Shown piece by piece: positions 26,157-35,131 of a stretch of DNA of 64,000 nucleotides. Position numbers and translations under genes: made by a program. The notes beneath the pieces were generated by a model, which saw only the letters and a program-made list of their open reading frames with translations, was not told where the DNA came from and did no database searches. The stretch spans positions 1-64,000 of the forward strand of contig PALD01000037.1 in NCBI GenBank assembly GCA_002710685.1, read 5' to 3'. The DNA comes from Cytophagaceae bacterium. Its GTDB lineage: Bacteria > Bacteroidota > Bacteroidia > Flavobacteriales > Flavobacteriaceae. Position 1 is the stretch's first letter. Each line of letters starts with the position of its first letter.

Positions 26157-27037
26157 ACCAAGGATTGTATGTATTTCTTGGGCGTGGTGCCAAATTGCTT
26201 CTTGAACGCCGAAATAAAATGACTCGCCGTGCTATAACCCACACGCAATCCCACTTCGTTTACATTATGCGAACCAGAAGCTAATAATTGGCGTGCAACC
26301 TCCATTTTATAATCAAACAAAAAACTATAGACCGAGTCGCCATAAATCTGTTTAAAACCTTCTTTAAGTTTGTTGAGGCTCAGTCCCACTTCTTCTGAAA
26401 GTTCCTGTAAAGTTGGGGGCTCGGCCATGCGGGCGAGGATTATCTCCTTTGCTTTTTTTATCTTGATAACATTCTCTTCATCCACTAAGAATGGGCATTG
26501 CTCCACATCAACATCCGTGGGCCGGTTGAAATATAAGCTCAGCAATTCGTAAGCCTTTCCCTTAAAATACAGCGGCTTGATGCTGGGGTGTAAGTTGAAA
26601 TTGATAAGCTGATTCAGCACGATTGCCATGCTGGGTGTCAGGCTACCGTCTTTATAATATTTTCGGTTTTTGTTCTCGTCGCTCAAGAAGGTGATATAGT
26701 TCGCTTCACGCGAAAACAACGAATGAAATTTTTTGATGGAAATCAAAATAGAGATCACCCAAGAATCTGTGTTCACATCCAGGTTCATGGGCAAATCCCG
26801 CTGTGGATTATACAACAACAATGAGTTTTCTTCCTGCAACGGCAGTTTATAATTGCCATCATTAAATTTAAAAACCGCCGAACCCTTTGCACAAAAATGA
26901 AACTGAATGAAACTGCTGTTTACCTCACGTGTAACCCGTTGAGGTTCCTGTGATTCATTATTGAATTTAAGCACCGAAAAACCATCTTCAATCTCGGTTT
27001 CTTCATACAGGCTTAGGGCGTTATTTTTGACTTCCAT
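26153..27037 (-). CDS. AraC-family transcriptional regulator
   Basis: A 294-residue regulator with an N-terminal cupin-like sensing half and a C-terminal AraC DNA-binding domain of two helix-turn-helices (LQELSEEVGLSLNKLKEGF, then VNEVGLRVGYSTASHFISAF and KQFGTTPKKYI). It is divergent from hemA, sharing a 203-bp spacer, and co-transcribed with the ThuA gene. Position makes it a candidate regulator of the heme operon, but no operator could be identified, so this is inference. Confidence 0.88.
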   Translation of the reverse strand: MEVKNNALSLYEETEIEDGFSVLKFNNESQEPQRVTREVNSSFIQFHFCAKGSAVFKFNDGNYKLPLQEENSLLLYNPQRDLPMNLDVNTDSWVISILISIKKFHSLFSREANYITFLSDENKNRKYYKDGSLTPSMAIVLNQLINFNLHPSIKPLYFKGKAYELLSLYFNRPTDVDVEQCPFLVDEENVIKIKKAKEIILARMAEPPTLQELSEEVGLSLNKLKEGFKQIYGDSVYSFLFDYKMEVARQLLASGSHNVNEVGLRVGYSTASHFISAFKKQFGTTPKKYIQSLV

Positions 27038-27213
27038 AACTCCTTAAATTTTCTTAATTATTTAGAACATTTCTAAACAACTTGATTTTGAACAAGCGCA
27101 ATTTTCCCACTAAAATAGCTTATTCTGGGCATTTTAATGCCTCTGGCGTTGTTTTTATTCGCATCCCGACACAATTCGTGCTTCTAGCGTTATTTTTTTA
27201 AAAATGTGCCACA

Positions 27214-27221
27214 TACTTTTG
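27214..27221 (+). promoter_or_regulatory. hemA promoter -7 box
   Basis: TACTTTTG matches the Bacteroidota TAnnTTTG element and lies 19 bp before the hemA ATG. A good -33 TTTG is not evident. It would drive the whole heme operon. Confidence 0.6.
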
Positions 27222-27240
27222 CACCCGTTGACAATTAAGT

Positions 27241-28500
27241 ATGAGCGTCAAACCCCATTTTTATCCTTCCTATACAGGAAATTTTTATGCCATAGGCCTT
27301 AGTTACCTCAAAGCAGATGCTGAGGTACGTGGTCATTTTAGTATTGATGCTCCTACACAAATCAACATTCTAGAGCAGGCAAAACAAAACGGTCTTGAGG
27401 GGCTTACCATCATTTCTACCTGCAACCGCACAGAGATTTATGGTTTTGCAAAAGATGCCGGAGACCTTATCGATTTGCTTTGCGTGCACACACAGGGAAC
27501 GCGTGAGGAATTTGAAAAAGTAGCCTACATCTACAAAAATGAAGCTGCCGTTGACCACCTTTTTAAAGTGGGCACAGGTCTGGACAGTCAGATTCTGGGT
27601 GATTTTGAAATCATTAGTCAATTAAAGACTGGCTTTAAACGTGCCAAAAAACTCAACCTTGTCAATCCCTTTATGGAGCGTTTGATAAACGCTGTTATCC
27701 AGGCGAGCAAACACATCAAGAGCAAAACAAATATTTCAAGCGGGGCGACTTCGGTGAGTTTTGCCTCCGTGCAATATATTTTGGCCCGCGTACCCTTTAT
27801 TTCTGAAAAGAACATCTTGCTTTTTGGCACTGGTAAAATAGGCCGCAATACCTGCGAAAACCTGGTAAAGCACACCCAGAACGACCACATCGTTTTAATA
27901 AACCGCACAAAGGATAAAGCGGAAAAAATCGCCGGAAAATTTAATCTTGTGGTTAAGGATTATGCGAATATCCAAGCTGAAATTGCAAACGCGGATATCT
28001 TGATCGTAGCCACGGGAGCAAGCAAACCTACTATTTCTAAGGAGTTACTATACCTCAAAAAACCGTTGCTTATCCTCGACCTTTCAATTCCCAAAAATGT
28101 GGATGAAAATGTCCAGGAAATTGAGGGCGTCTCACTGGTTCATCTTGATCAACTCTCAAAAATGACTGATGAAACCCTTAACCGTCGTAAGGAACAAGTT
28201 CCACAAGCGCTGGGTATCATTAAAGAAATACAAAGCGAATTTTACGAGTGGTTAGAGACCCGAAAATTTGCTCCTACCATTAAAGCTTTAAAGAATAAAC
28301 TGGTTGACCTTAAGGAAGGTGAACTTGATTTTCAGCGTAAGAAAATAGCAAACTTCAACGAAGAGCAGGCGGAGATCATCAGCAACCGTATTATTCATAA
28401 AATCACAACACAATTTGCCAGTCATTTAAAATCTGAAAATGGTTCGCAGGCCGCTAGCCTTGAACTCATTCAGAAAGTGTTCAAACTGGAAAATCAATAG
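27241..28500 (+). CDS. hemA: Glutamyl-tRNA reductase
   Basis: A 419-residue cytosolic enzyme that reduces glutamyl-tRNA to glutamate-1-semialdehyde with NADPH, the first committed step of the C5 heme pathway. The catalytic cysteine sits in STCNRTEIYGF. The NADPH-binding segment ILLFGTGKIGRNTC and C-terminal dimerisation helices are intact. It is the first gene of the heme operon, 3 bp upstream of hemC. A hemL gene (the next enzyme) is not in the window. Confidence 0.97.
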   Translation: MSVKPHFYPSYTGNFYAIGLSYLKADAEVRGHFSIDAPTQINILEQAKQNGLEGLTIISTCNRTEIYGFAKDAGDLIDLLCVHTQGTREEFEKVAYIYKNEAAVDHLFKVGTGLDSQILGDFEIISQLKTGFKRAKKLNLVNPFMERLINAVIQASKHIKSKTNISSGATSVSFASVQYILARVPFISEKNILLFGTGKIGRNTCENLVKHTQNDHIVLINRTKDKAEKIAGKFNLVVKDYANIQAEIANADILIVATGASKPTISKELLYLKKPLLILDLSIPKNVDENVQEIEGVSLVHLDQLSKMTDETLNRRKEQVPQALGIIKEIQSEFYEWLETRKFAPTIKALKNKLVDLKEGELDFQRKKIANFNEEQAEIISNRIIHKITTQFASHLKSENGSQAASLELIQKVFKLENQ

Positions 28501-28503
28501 CCC

Positions 28504-29421
28504 TTGACAAAGACCATCCGCATCGGCACACGCGACAGCGAACTTGCCCTTTGGCAGGCCAATACCGTAAAAAATAAGCTGGAAAATTTGGGTTACACAT
28601 CTGAGCTCGTCCCAGTAAAATCAACGGGCGACCTCATTCTAGACCAACCGCTTTATGAGCTAGGCATCACAGGTATTTTCACAAAAACGCTTGATGTCGC
28701 CATGATTAAGGGCGAGGTAGATATCGCGGTACACAGCATGAAAGATGTTCCTACGCTTTTACCCAATGGTATCGTACAAGCTGCCGTTTTAGAACGCGCC
28801 GCGGTTAAGGATATTTTAGTGCATAAAAGCGATGATCTCCATGCAGATTTAACTCAGCCCAAAACTATTGCAACCGGAAGTCTTCGCCGCAAGGCACAAT
28901 GGCTGCATCGCTATGAAAATCACGAAGTGGTCGATTTGCGTGGCAATGTAAATACGCGAATGCAAAAGTTGGAAGACAGCGATTGGTTAGGAGCGATTTT
29001 CGCGCAAGCGGGATTAGAACGCATCAACATCAAGCCAGAAAATCACATTGAGCTAGACTGGATGATCCCAGCGCCGGCACAAGGTGCGATGGTTATCGCC
29101 GCAATGGAAAATGATGTTTTTTGTAAGGAGGCTTGCGCCAAATTAAACGATGAAGAATCGGAGATCTGCACGCGAATAGAACGTGAGTTTCTAAGAACTT
29201 TAGAAGGCGGTTGTACCGCGCCGATAGGCGCTTTAGCCACGGTTGAAGGTGATGAGATAAGATTTATTGGGGCGTTGTTTAGCTTAGATGGTAAAACAAA
29301 AATCGAACTTGAGCGAACCATGCGTTTCTCAGATTATGAAGGTTTTGGTAAGGCTTGCGCCAAAGAGATTTTAGCAGATGGCGGCGCTGAACTGATGCAG
29401 AAAATAAAAGAACAATTATAA
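28504..29421 (+). CDS. hemC: Hydroxymethylbilane synthase
   Basis: A 305-residue enzyme that polymerises four porphobilinogens to hydroxymethylbilane on a dipyrromethane cofactor. Motifs are IRIGTRDSELALWQA at the start, VHSMKDVP, and the cofactor-attaching cysteine in FLRTLEGGCTAPIGA. The only suitable start is TTG at 28504, 3 bp after hemA; no ATG precedes IRIGTR. The gene ends at the left repeat of the DUF559 cassette. Confidence 0.95.
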   Translation: MTKTIRIGTRDSELALWQANTVKNKLENLGYTSELVPVKSTGDLILDQPLYELGITGIFTKTLDVAMIKGEVDIAVHSMKDVPTLLPNGIVQAAVLERAAVKDILVHKSDDLHADLTQPKTIATGSLRRKAQWLHRYENHEVVDLRGNVNTRMQKLEDSDWLGAIFAQAGLERINIKPENHIELDWMIPAPAQGAMVIAAMENDVFCKEACAKLNDEESEICTRIEREFLRTLEGGCTAPIGALATVEGDEIRFIGALFSLDGKTKIELERTMRFSDYEGFGKACAKEILADGGAELMQKIKEQL

Positions 29422-29422
29422 A

Positions 29423-29449
29423 CCTCCCCTATTCCCTTTGGGAGAGGGA
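29423..29449. repeat. Left border repeat of the DUF559 cassette
   Basis: A C-rich then G-rich stretch ending in GGGAGAGGGA lies two bases after the hemC stop. The same GGGAGAGGG core recurs at 29849-29858, so the pair brackets the DUF559 coding segment. Confidence 0.6.
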
Positions 29450-29455
29450 ATATAC

Positions 29456-30595
29456 ATGAAAATCTCAAAAACAAATATCGCAAGGCAATTAAGGCAGGAA
29501 CAAACCGAAGCTGAAAAATTGCTATGGGACTTTTTGAGAAACAGAAAAGTTGAAAATCTTAAATTCAGAAGACAACACCCTCTCAAAGATTATATCGTAG
29601 ATTTTTATTGCCATCAGTTAATGCTTGTAATAGAATTAGATGGTGGCTATCACAATAAAGCCGAACAAAAATTCAAGGATGAACAACGTGATTTTCATTT
29701 AGAATTTTTGGGATATATAGTCCTTAGATACAAAAATGAAGTCGTCACAGAAAATCCTAAAAAAATATTTGAGGATATAGCAAAAGTAAAAATGCATAGA
29801 GAAGCAAACCCGATAAAAAAATACGAAAACCTATCTCCCCTCTCCGGCGGGAGAGGGGCTGGGGGTGAGGAGAAAAAAGAACCGAAAAACTCAAATCACA
29901 AAATTCCTTCTTCCTCAATTAAGAGAGCAGACGGTGGTGATGTAACTTCTCGCACGATCCTATCCACAAAAACATTGAGCCTGGCTCAAAAAAACCTCAT
30001 CCTGAATGCAGGAGTTGGCTTTGTGGAATATGATGCGATCAAAATAGTTTTCGGGCAATTTGAAATGCCCCGCAGCATCACAAATGCCATTTTCACCAGC
30101 CAGAATGCGGTGCGCGTGATAAATTTTGGCGAAAGCCAGATCAAAAACTGTTTTTGTGTGGGTGAAAAGACTGCTGAGCTTTTAAAGCAAAAAGGTCAAA
30201 ATGTGGTTAAAATCGCTCAAAACGCGTCAGAATTGGGTAAATATATTGCAGAAAATCACAAAAACGAACGCTTTTACTTTTTGTCAGGAAACAAACGCAG
30301 AGACGAACTTCCTGAGATTATGAAAGAAAATAATATTGATTTGACCGAAATCGCAGTGTACGAGACGAAGCTGAATTACAAGAAATTTGAACAGGATTTT
30401 GATGCGGTTTTATTCTTTAGCCCTAGCGGTATTGAAGCGTTTGCACATCACAATCCTATAGAAGATAAACTAGCGGTTTGCATTGGCGAGACCACTGCTG
30501 CCCAGGCCAAAAAACATGCACTGAATATCGCTGTGGCAAACAGCACCAGCATTGAAAGTGTGATTGCTAAGGCCGTGAAAAAACTAGCCAAATAA
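29456..30595 (+). CDS. hemD: DUF559 endonuclease-like domain fused to uroporphyrinogen-III synthase
   Basis: A 379-residue fusion (ATG at 29456; a TTG lies 18 nt upstream). Residues 1-110 form a DUF559 domain related to PD-(D/E)XK/Vsr-type nucleases, with acids Asp49 (YIVDFYC) and Glu60/Asp62 (VIELDG). Residues 122-165 are a low-complexity linker encoded by a GC-rich repeat ([11 protein letters not shown]). From about 167 ([18 protein letters not shown]) the rest is HemD, which cyclises hydroxymethylbilane to uroporphyrinogen III. No ATG, GTG or TTG start lies at the HemD boundary, so HemD appears to depend on the fused start. This looks like an in-frame insertion of a mobile DUF559 cassette between hemC and hemD. 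It follows hemC and precedes hemE by 1 bp. Confidence 0.85.
   Translation: MKISKTNIARQLRQEQTEAEKLLWDFLRNRKVENLKFRRQHPLKDYIVDFYCHQLMLVIELDGGYHNKAEQKFKDEQRDFHLEFLGYIVLRYKNEVVTENPKKIFEDIAKVKMHREANPIKKYENLSPLSGGRGAGGEEKKEPKNSNHKIPSSSIKRADGGDVTSRTILSTKTLSLAQKNLILNAGVGFVEYDAIKIVFGQFEMPRSITNAIFTSQNAVRVINFGESQIKNCFCVGEKTAELLKQKGQNVVKIAQNASELGKYIAENHKNERFYFLSGNKRRDELPEIMKENNIDLTEIAVYETKLNYKKFEQDFDAVLFFSPSGIEAFAHHNPIEDKLAVCIGETTAAQAKKHALNIAVANSTSIESVIAKAVKKLAK
29833..29871. repeat. Right border repeat of the DUF559 cassette
   Basis: CCCCTCTCC (29837-29845) pairs with GGAGAGGGG (29850-29858) around a GC-rich loop, followed by CTGGGGGTGAGG. Sequences of this kind (GGGAGAGGGGCTGGGGGTGAGG-like, here kept short) are known as dispersed repeats beside DUF559 genes in many bacteria. 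The repeat is translated as part of the linker. Confidence 0.7.
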
Positions 30596-30596
30596 C

Positions 30597-31625
30597 ATGA
30601 TAAAAAACGACTTGTTTTTAAGAGCCTTAAAGGGCGAAACCGTTGAGCGACCGCCGGTGTGGATGATGCGTCAAGCTGGGCGATACCTGCCAGAATTTAT
30701 GGAGCTCAAGGATAAATATGACTTCTTCACACGTTGTCAAACCCCAGAACTTGCAAGCGAAATCACCGTGCAACCCATTCGCAGGTATGGGATGGATGCG
30801 GCGATATTGTTCAGTGATATTCTGGTGATCCCACAGGCGATGAATATTGATGTAGAGATGCGTCCGGGTGTTGGACCTTGGTTGCCAGAACCTATTCAAA
30901 AACCAGAGGATCTAGACCGCGTTATTGTGCCAGATATCAATGATACGCTAGGTTATGTGATGGATGCCATTAAGATGACAAAAGAGAAACTCAACGACGA
31001 GATTCCGTTGATAGGTTTTGCAGGTAGCCCATGGACGATTTTATGTTATTGCGTTCAAGGTCAGGGTTCTAAAAACTTTGATAAAGCAAAAGGTTTCTGC
31101 TTCACTCAACCAGAAGCTGCGCATCAATTGCTTCAAAAAATCACAGACACCACTATTCTTTATCTTAAAGAAAAGGTGAAAAACGGTGTGAACGCCGTGC
31201 AGGTTTTTGACAGTTGGGGTGGCATGCTTTCTCCGGTAGATTATCAAGAATTTAGCTGGCAGTATATTCAGCAGATTATTGATGCGTTGAAAGATGAGAT
31301 TCCTGTAATCGCCTTTGGTAAAGGTTGCTGGTTCGCTCTAGGCGAAATGGCAAAGAGTGGCGCTTCTGCCCTAGGTATAGATTGGACGTGCAGTGCAAGA
31401 AATGCCCGTTACCTAACCGGTGGAAACATCACCTTGCAAGGAAACTTTGACCCGTCGCGCTTGCTTTCGCCACCGAGCGAAATAAAGAAAATGGTGAAGC
31501 AAATGATTGATGAATTTGGCAAAGACAAGTACATCGTGAACTTGGGACACGGTATTTTACCCAATATCCCTATTGAAAATGCGGGTGCATTTATTGAGGC
31601 TGTAAAAGAATATAAGCAAGACTGA
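30597..31625 (+). CDS. hemE: Uroporphyrinogen decarboxylase
   Basis: A 342-residue enzyme that removes the four acetate carboxyls of uroporphyrinogen III to give coproporphyrinogen III. N-terminal [16 protein letters not shown] contains the substrate-binding Arg; the catalytic aspartate is in AILFSDILV, and [12 protein letters not shown] and [11 protein letters not shown] are intact. It starts one base after the hemD stop and overlaps the next gene (TGATG). Confidence 0.97.
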   Translation: MIKNDLFLRALKGETVERPPVWMMRQAGRYLPEFMELKDKYDFFTRCQTPELASEITVQPIRRYGMDAAILFSDILVIPQAMNIDVEMRPGVGPWLPEPIQKPEDLDRVIVPDINDTLGYVMDAIKMTKEKLNDEIPLIGFAGSPWTILCYCVQGQGSKNFDKAKGFCFTQPEAAHQLLQKITDTTILYLKEKVKNGVNAVQVFDSWGGMLSPVDYQEFSWQYIQQIIDALKDEIPVIAFGKGCWFALGEMAKSGASALGIDWTCSARNARYLTGGNITLQGNFDPSRLLSPPSEIKKMVKQMIDEFGKDKYIVNLGHGILPNIPIENAGAFIEAVKEYKQD

Positions 31626-32113
31626 TGAAGGTCTGGTCACGGTTAAAAACCATGAATTTGTCGCAACTACTTAAGTTGGCAAAGGTTTTTATTCAGCGGC
31701 CGCAATACATCAACCTGACGCTTAAAGCCTCCCGAAAAGCGATGACAATCGCCTCCCGGGAATATGGCAAAAAGCATTATGGCAATAATCCCGCAAATGC
31801 CTTTAGACATGCGCTTTGGGTAACGCTTATCGCACAAGGCGTGTATCGCAAAAAGAAGGATTTGGCTGCAGCCAAAAACTGGGCGAAAAAAGTAACCGAT
31901 TTGCACGAAGATATTGCTGTAAATAAGCCGCTTGAACGCGCGATGGATTTGCATAACAATAAAATAGGTTTACTATATTTTGACGCGATTTTTGACAAAA
32001 ACGAGCAAGAAACGGTTGATTTTTTAAAGAAAATAACTGAAAAGGCACAGAAAATCAAAAAACCGGAAGACACAAAAAACCACCCAAAAGAATTTGTTTT
32101 TATAGATGATTAG
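31625..32113 (+). CDS. DUF6973-like protein
   Basis: A 162-residue soluble basic protein. The motif GNNPANAFRHALWVTLIA with later DLHEDIAVN resembles the DUF6973 domain, whose function is unknown. It lies within the heme operon between hemE and the EI24-type membrane gene, overlapping both (TGATG upstream, 8 bp downstream). Its place in the operon suggests co-regulation with heme synthesis, but no role is known. An internal ATG at 31652 is an alternative start. Confidence 0.65.
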   Translation: MKVWSRLKTMNLSQLLKLAKVFIQRPQYINLTLKASRKAMTIASREYGKKHYGNNPANAFRHALWVTLIAQGVYRKKKDLAAAKNWAKKVTDLHEDIAVNKPLERAMDLHNNKIGLLYFDAIFDKNEQETVDFLKKITEKAQKIKKPEDTKNHPKEFVFIDD

Positions 32114-32861
32114 CAACATTGTAAAAGGACTGGCGGCATACAAAGACTCGTTTTCCCTTATCGGGAAATTGGGCTTATGGAAGTATTTTGCCGTGCCCAT
32201 GCTAATTAGTTTTTTGACCGCAGTTCTGATTGGGTTTTCAGCTTGGGGATTATCTGATAATCTGGGCGCATGGATCGCAAAAATCTGGTTTTGGGATTGG
32301 GGTGCAGAAACCTTTAGAACCATCAGCAACTGGATAGGCGCAGTTGCGATTATCGCGCTGGGATTGATTTTATACAAACACATCGTGATGGCACTTTCTG
32401 CGCCATTTATGAGTCCGGTGTCTGAAAAAATCGAGGCGTATTTATACGATGGTGTTCATCAACATCGTGATACAACAAACCTGGGCCAACTGTGGCGCGG
32501 CACGAAAATTAACGTGCGAAACCTTGTTTATGAGTTGCTACTTTCAATCCCTATTTTACTTCTGGGGTTGATTCCTGTGGTGAATATTTTCACCTCTATT
32601 TTGCTTTTTCTTGTGCAAGCATACTACGCCGGTTTCGGGAATATGGATTACACGCTCGAGCGTCATTTTCGCTATAGCGAAAGCATAAAATTTGTGAAGC
32701 AAAACCGTGGTTTTGCGATAGGAAACGGCATTGTTTTTATGCTGTTTTTGCTCATTCCCGTGGTGGGAATTATTTTGGTTTTGCCTATTTCGGTAACTGC
32801 GGCGAGCAAGACCACTTTAGATATTTTGAACAAAGAAAAACAAATCACGCATGCGAGATAA
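32106..32861 (+). CDS. EI24/CysZ-like inner-membrane protein
   Basis: A 251-residue membrane protein with about four hydrophobic segments: FAVPMLISFLTAVLIGF, AVAIIALGLILYKHIVM, LLLSIPILLLGLIPVVN and NGIVFMLFLLIPVVGIILV. The APFMSPVSEKIEAYLYDG motif and overall plan match EI24-domain proteins, to which the sulfate-uptake protein CysZ belongs. A transport function in heme synthesis is not established. It overlaps the next gene, hemF, by 11 bp. A TTTCGC/GCGAAA-type palindrome lies at 32667-32682. Confidence 0.8.
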   Translation: MISNIVKGLAAYKDSFSLIGKLGLWKYFAVPMLISFLTAVLIGFSAWGLSDNLGAWIAKIWFWDWGAETFRTISNWIGAVAIIALGLILYKHIVMALSAPFMSPVSEKIEAYLYDGVHQHRDTTNLGQLWRGTKINVRNLVYELLLSIPILLLGLIPVVNIFTSILLFLVQAYYAGFGNMDYTLERHFRYSESIKFVKQNRGFAIGNGIVFMLFLLIPVVGIILVLPISVTAASKTTLDILNKEKQITHAR

Positions 32862-33753
32862 GTTTGTAAACTTTATAGAAAACTTACAAGACAAAATCAC
32901 CGAAACCCTTGAAAATATTGATGGTGAGGCTAAATTTCATCAAGATCTATGGGAGCGCCCAGAAGGTGGCGGTGGCCGTACGCGCGTGATTGAAAATGGA
33001 GCTGTTTTTGAAAAAGGCGGCGTGAATATTTCTAAAGTTCACGGTGCGCTTGCTCCAGCGATGCAGCAATATTTTAAAGTGGGCGATGTAGATTTTTTCG
33101 CCTGTGGATTGAGTCTCGTTTTGCATCCTAAAAATCCATACGCGCCTACCGTGCATGCAAATTGGCGTTATTTTGAGATGTTTGAAAAAGACGGTACGCT
33201 GGTCGATAGTTGGTTTGGTGGCGGTCAGGATTTGACGCCGTATTATCTTTTTGAGGAAGATGCTAAGCATTTTCATGAAGTTTCAAAAGCGGCTTGTGAT
33301 GCGCATGAAAAGACATTTTATCCTGAATACAAGAAAAAGTGCGATGAATATTTTCACAATGCGCATCGTGGTGAAGCACGAGGAATAGGTGGATTGTTTT
33401 TTGACTATCTTAAAGCCACCGAAACTCAAAGCATGCAAGATTGGTACAACTTTGTGACCCAGGTGGGCGACAGTTTTTTAAGCGCATATGTTCCCATCAT
33501 TGAGCGTAGAAAAGATTTGCCTTACGGCGAAAGGGAGCGCAACTGGCAAGAAGTGCGCCGCGGCCGTTATGTAGAGTTTAATCTTGTGCATGATAAAGGG
33601 ACGCTTTTTGGTTTAAAAACAAACGGTAGGATTGAAAGTATCCTGATGAGTTTACCACCAGTCGTGCAATGGAAATATGACCATCATCCTGAGCCAGGAA
33701 GCGAAGAAGAAAAGTTAGTTGAAGTACTGAAAAACCCAAAAGACTGGGCATGA
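32851..33753 (+). CDS. hemF: Oxygen-dependent coproporphyrinogen III oxidase
   Basis: A 300-residue enzyme that converts coproporphyrinogen III to protoporphyrinogen IX with O2. The family signatures FHEVSKAACDAHEKTFYPEY, GEARGIGGLFFDYL and WFGGGQDLTPYYLFEEDA are intact. Its presence means aerobic heme synthesis; an oxygen-independent HemN is not in the window. It overlaps the RraB-like gene by 4 bp. Confidence 0.96.
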   Translation: MRDKFVNFIENLQDKITETLENIDGEAKFHQDLWERPEGGGGRTRVIENGAVFEKGGVNISKVHGALAPAMQQYFKVGDVDFFACGLSLVLHPKNPYAPTVHANWRYFEMFEKDGTLVDSWFGGGQDLTPYYLFEEDAKHFHEVSKAACDAHEKTFYPEYKKKCDEYFHNAHRGEARGIGGLFFDYLKATETQSMQDWYNFVTQVGDSFLSAYVPIIERRKDLPYGERERNWQEVRRGRYVEFNLVHDKGTLFGLKTNGRIESILMSLPPVVQWKYDHHPEPGSEEEKLVEVLKNPKDWA

Positions 33754-34085
33754 ACAAGCAATTCTTTAAAAAATTAAATGCCACGCTTTTTAAGCTTTTA
33801 AAGAAAAGCGGAGACCCACTTACCGAGAAGCGGGAATTTACGCATTGGTTCTACTTTGAAAAACTTGATGACCTGGAGAAAATGGAGCAATATGCCTTTG
33901 ACATCGGTTTTCATACCGTTACAAAAGACACCATTAAACAGCCGGGCAAGGATTTACAGTTGATTATGGGTATCGATGAAAAGCCCAATCTTGCCCGTAT
34001 GGATTTTGATTACATGGAGTTTTATAAAAAAGCCGAAGAATACAATGGTAAGTATGACGGCTGGGAGACTTCTTTAGAGAATTAA
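33750..34085 (+). CDS. RraB-like protein (ribonuclease inhibitor family)
   Basis: A 111-residue protein ending in GKYDGWETS, the RraB-family tail motif, with THWFYFEKLDDLEKMEQYAF and GFHTVT typical of the rest. E. coli RraB binds RNase E and lowers its activity. The role in Bacteroidota is unknown. It overlaps hemF by 4 bp and precedes hemB, so it is co-transcribed with them. Confidence 0.75.
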   Translation: MNKQFFKKLNATLFKLLKKSGDPLTEKREFTHWFYFEKLDDLEKMEQYAFDIGFHTVTKDTIKQPGKDLQLIMGIDEKPNLARMDFDYMEFYKKAEEYNGKYDGWETSLEN

Positions 34086-34094
34086 CAAGACAGC

Positions 34095-34113
34095 TTTTGG
34101 CTTTAAGCCAAAA
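34095..34113. repeat. Short dispersed palindrome upstream of hemB
   Basis: TTTTGGC-TTTAA-GCCAAAA, perfect arms, in the 56-bp gap between the RraB-like gene and the hemB ATG. It could form a hairpin in the operon mRNA. Confidence 0.7.
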
Positions 34114-34141
34114 AATAAAAACATTAAAAAAGAATATCACG

Positions 34142-35131
34142 ATGTTCCCATTACAAAGAAATAGAAGACTAAGAACCAGTGAGGCACTACGCTCCATGGT
34201 GCGCGAAACCATAATAACCCCCAGCGATTTTATCGTGCCACTTTTTGTTGTAGAAGGTAAGGGCAAAAAAGAAGAAATCGCCTCCATGCCGGGATATTTT
34301 AGGTTAAGCCTGGATAATCTGGAGAAAGAGGTCAATGAGCTCTGGAACATGGGATTGAAGTCGGTTTTATTGTTTGTTAAGGTTGATGATAAGCTCAAGG
34401 ATAATGCCGGGACCGAAGCCCTAAATCCTGATGGATTGATGCAGCGTGCCATCAAAACCGTGAAAAACGCATGCCCAGAAATGGTGGTGATGACAGATGT
34501 TGCGCTAGACCCTTTTTCAAGTTTTGGACATGATGGTATTGTTTCTGGAGGTAAGATTTTAAACGATGACACCTCGGCCATCCTTGCAGAGATGGCACTT
34601 TCTCATGCCAAGGCCGGTGCTGATATCGTTGCTCCTAGCGACATGATGGATGGCCGTATTTTTGAAATGCGCACCCTGCTGGAAGATGAAGGATATCACG
34701 ATACGGGCATCATGAGCTACTCAGCGAAATATGCCAGCGCATTTTATGGACCTTTCCGCGATGCACTAGATTCTGCCCCCGTGGATTTAAAAGATGTGCC
34801 CAAGGATAAAAAAACCTATCAAATGGATCCTGCAAACCGCACGGAAGCTGTCAAGGAAACCTTAATGGATATTGATGAAGGTGCAGACATCGTGATGGTA
34901 AAGCCCGGCCTTTGCTATCTGGATATTGTACGCGATATTAAAAATGCCGTTGATGTTCCTGTTTCGGTATATCAAGTAAGTGGTGAATATGCGATGATCA
35001 AAGCCGCTTCAGAGCGTGGCTGGCTTGATCATGATGCCGTTGTTATGGAGCAGGTAACCGCGATTAAACGTGCTGGTGCAGATCTTATCGCGAGTTATTT
35101 TGCTAAGGATGTCATGCACCTGCTGGGCTAA
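34142..35131 (+). CDS. hemB: Porphobilinogen synthase
   Basis: A 329-residue enzyme that condenses two 5-aminolevulinate molecules to porphobilinogen. The ATG at 34142 gives the usual start MFPLQRNRRLRTSEALR; a TTG 45 nt upstream lies in the palindrome and is unlikely. Active-site segments APSDMMDGRIFEMR (first Schiff-base lysine region nearby) and MVKPGLCYLDIV (catalytic lysine) are intact. It is the last heme gene; its stop overlaps the convergent lipoprotein gene by 4 bp. Confidence 0.95.
   Translation: MFPLQRNRRLRTSEALRSMVRETIITPSDFIVPLFVVEGKGKKEEIASMPGYFRLSLDNLEKEVNELWNMGLKSVLLFVKVDDKLKDNAGTEALNPDGLMQRAIKTVKNACPEMVVMTDVALDPFSSFGHDGIVSGGKILNDDTSAILAEMALSHAKAGADIVAPSDMMDGRIFEMRTLLEDEGYHDTGIMSYSAKYASAFYGPFRDALDSAPVDLKDVPKDKKTYQMDPANRTEAVKETLMDIDEGADIVMVKPGLCYLDIVRDIKNAVDVPVSVYQVSGEYAMIKAASERGWLDHDAVVMEQVTAIKRAGADLIASYFAKDVMHLLG

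Noticed and set aside
34097-34141. HemB start at TTG 34097
   Set aside because: It would begin inside the palindrome and add 15 residues absent from the family; the ATG at 34142 gives the usual N-terminus.
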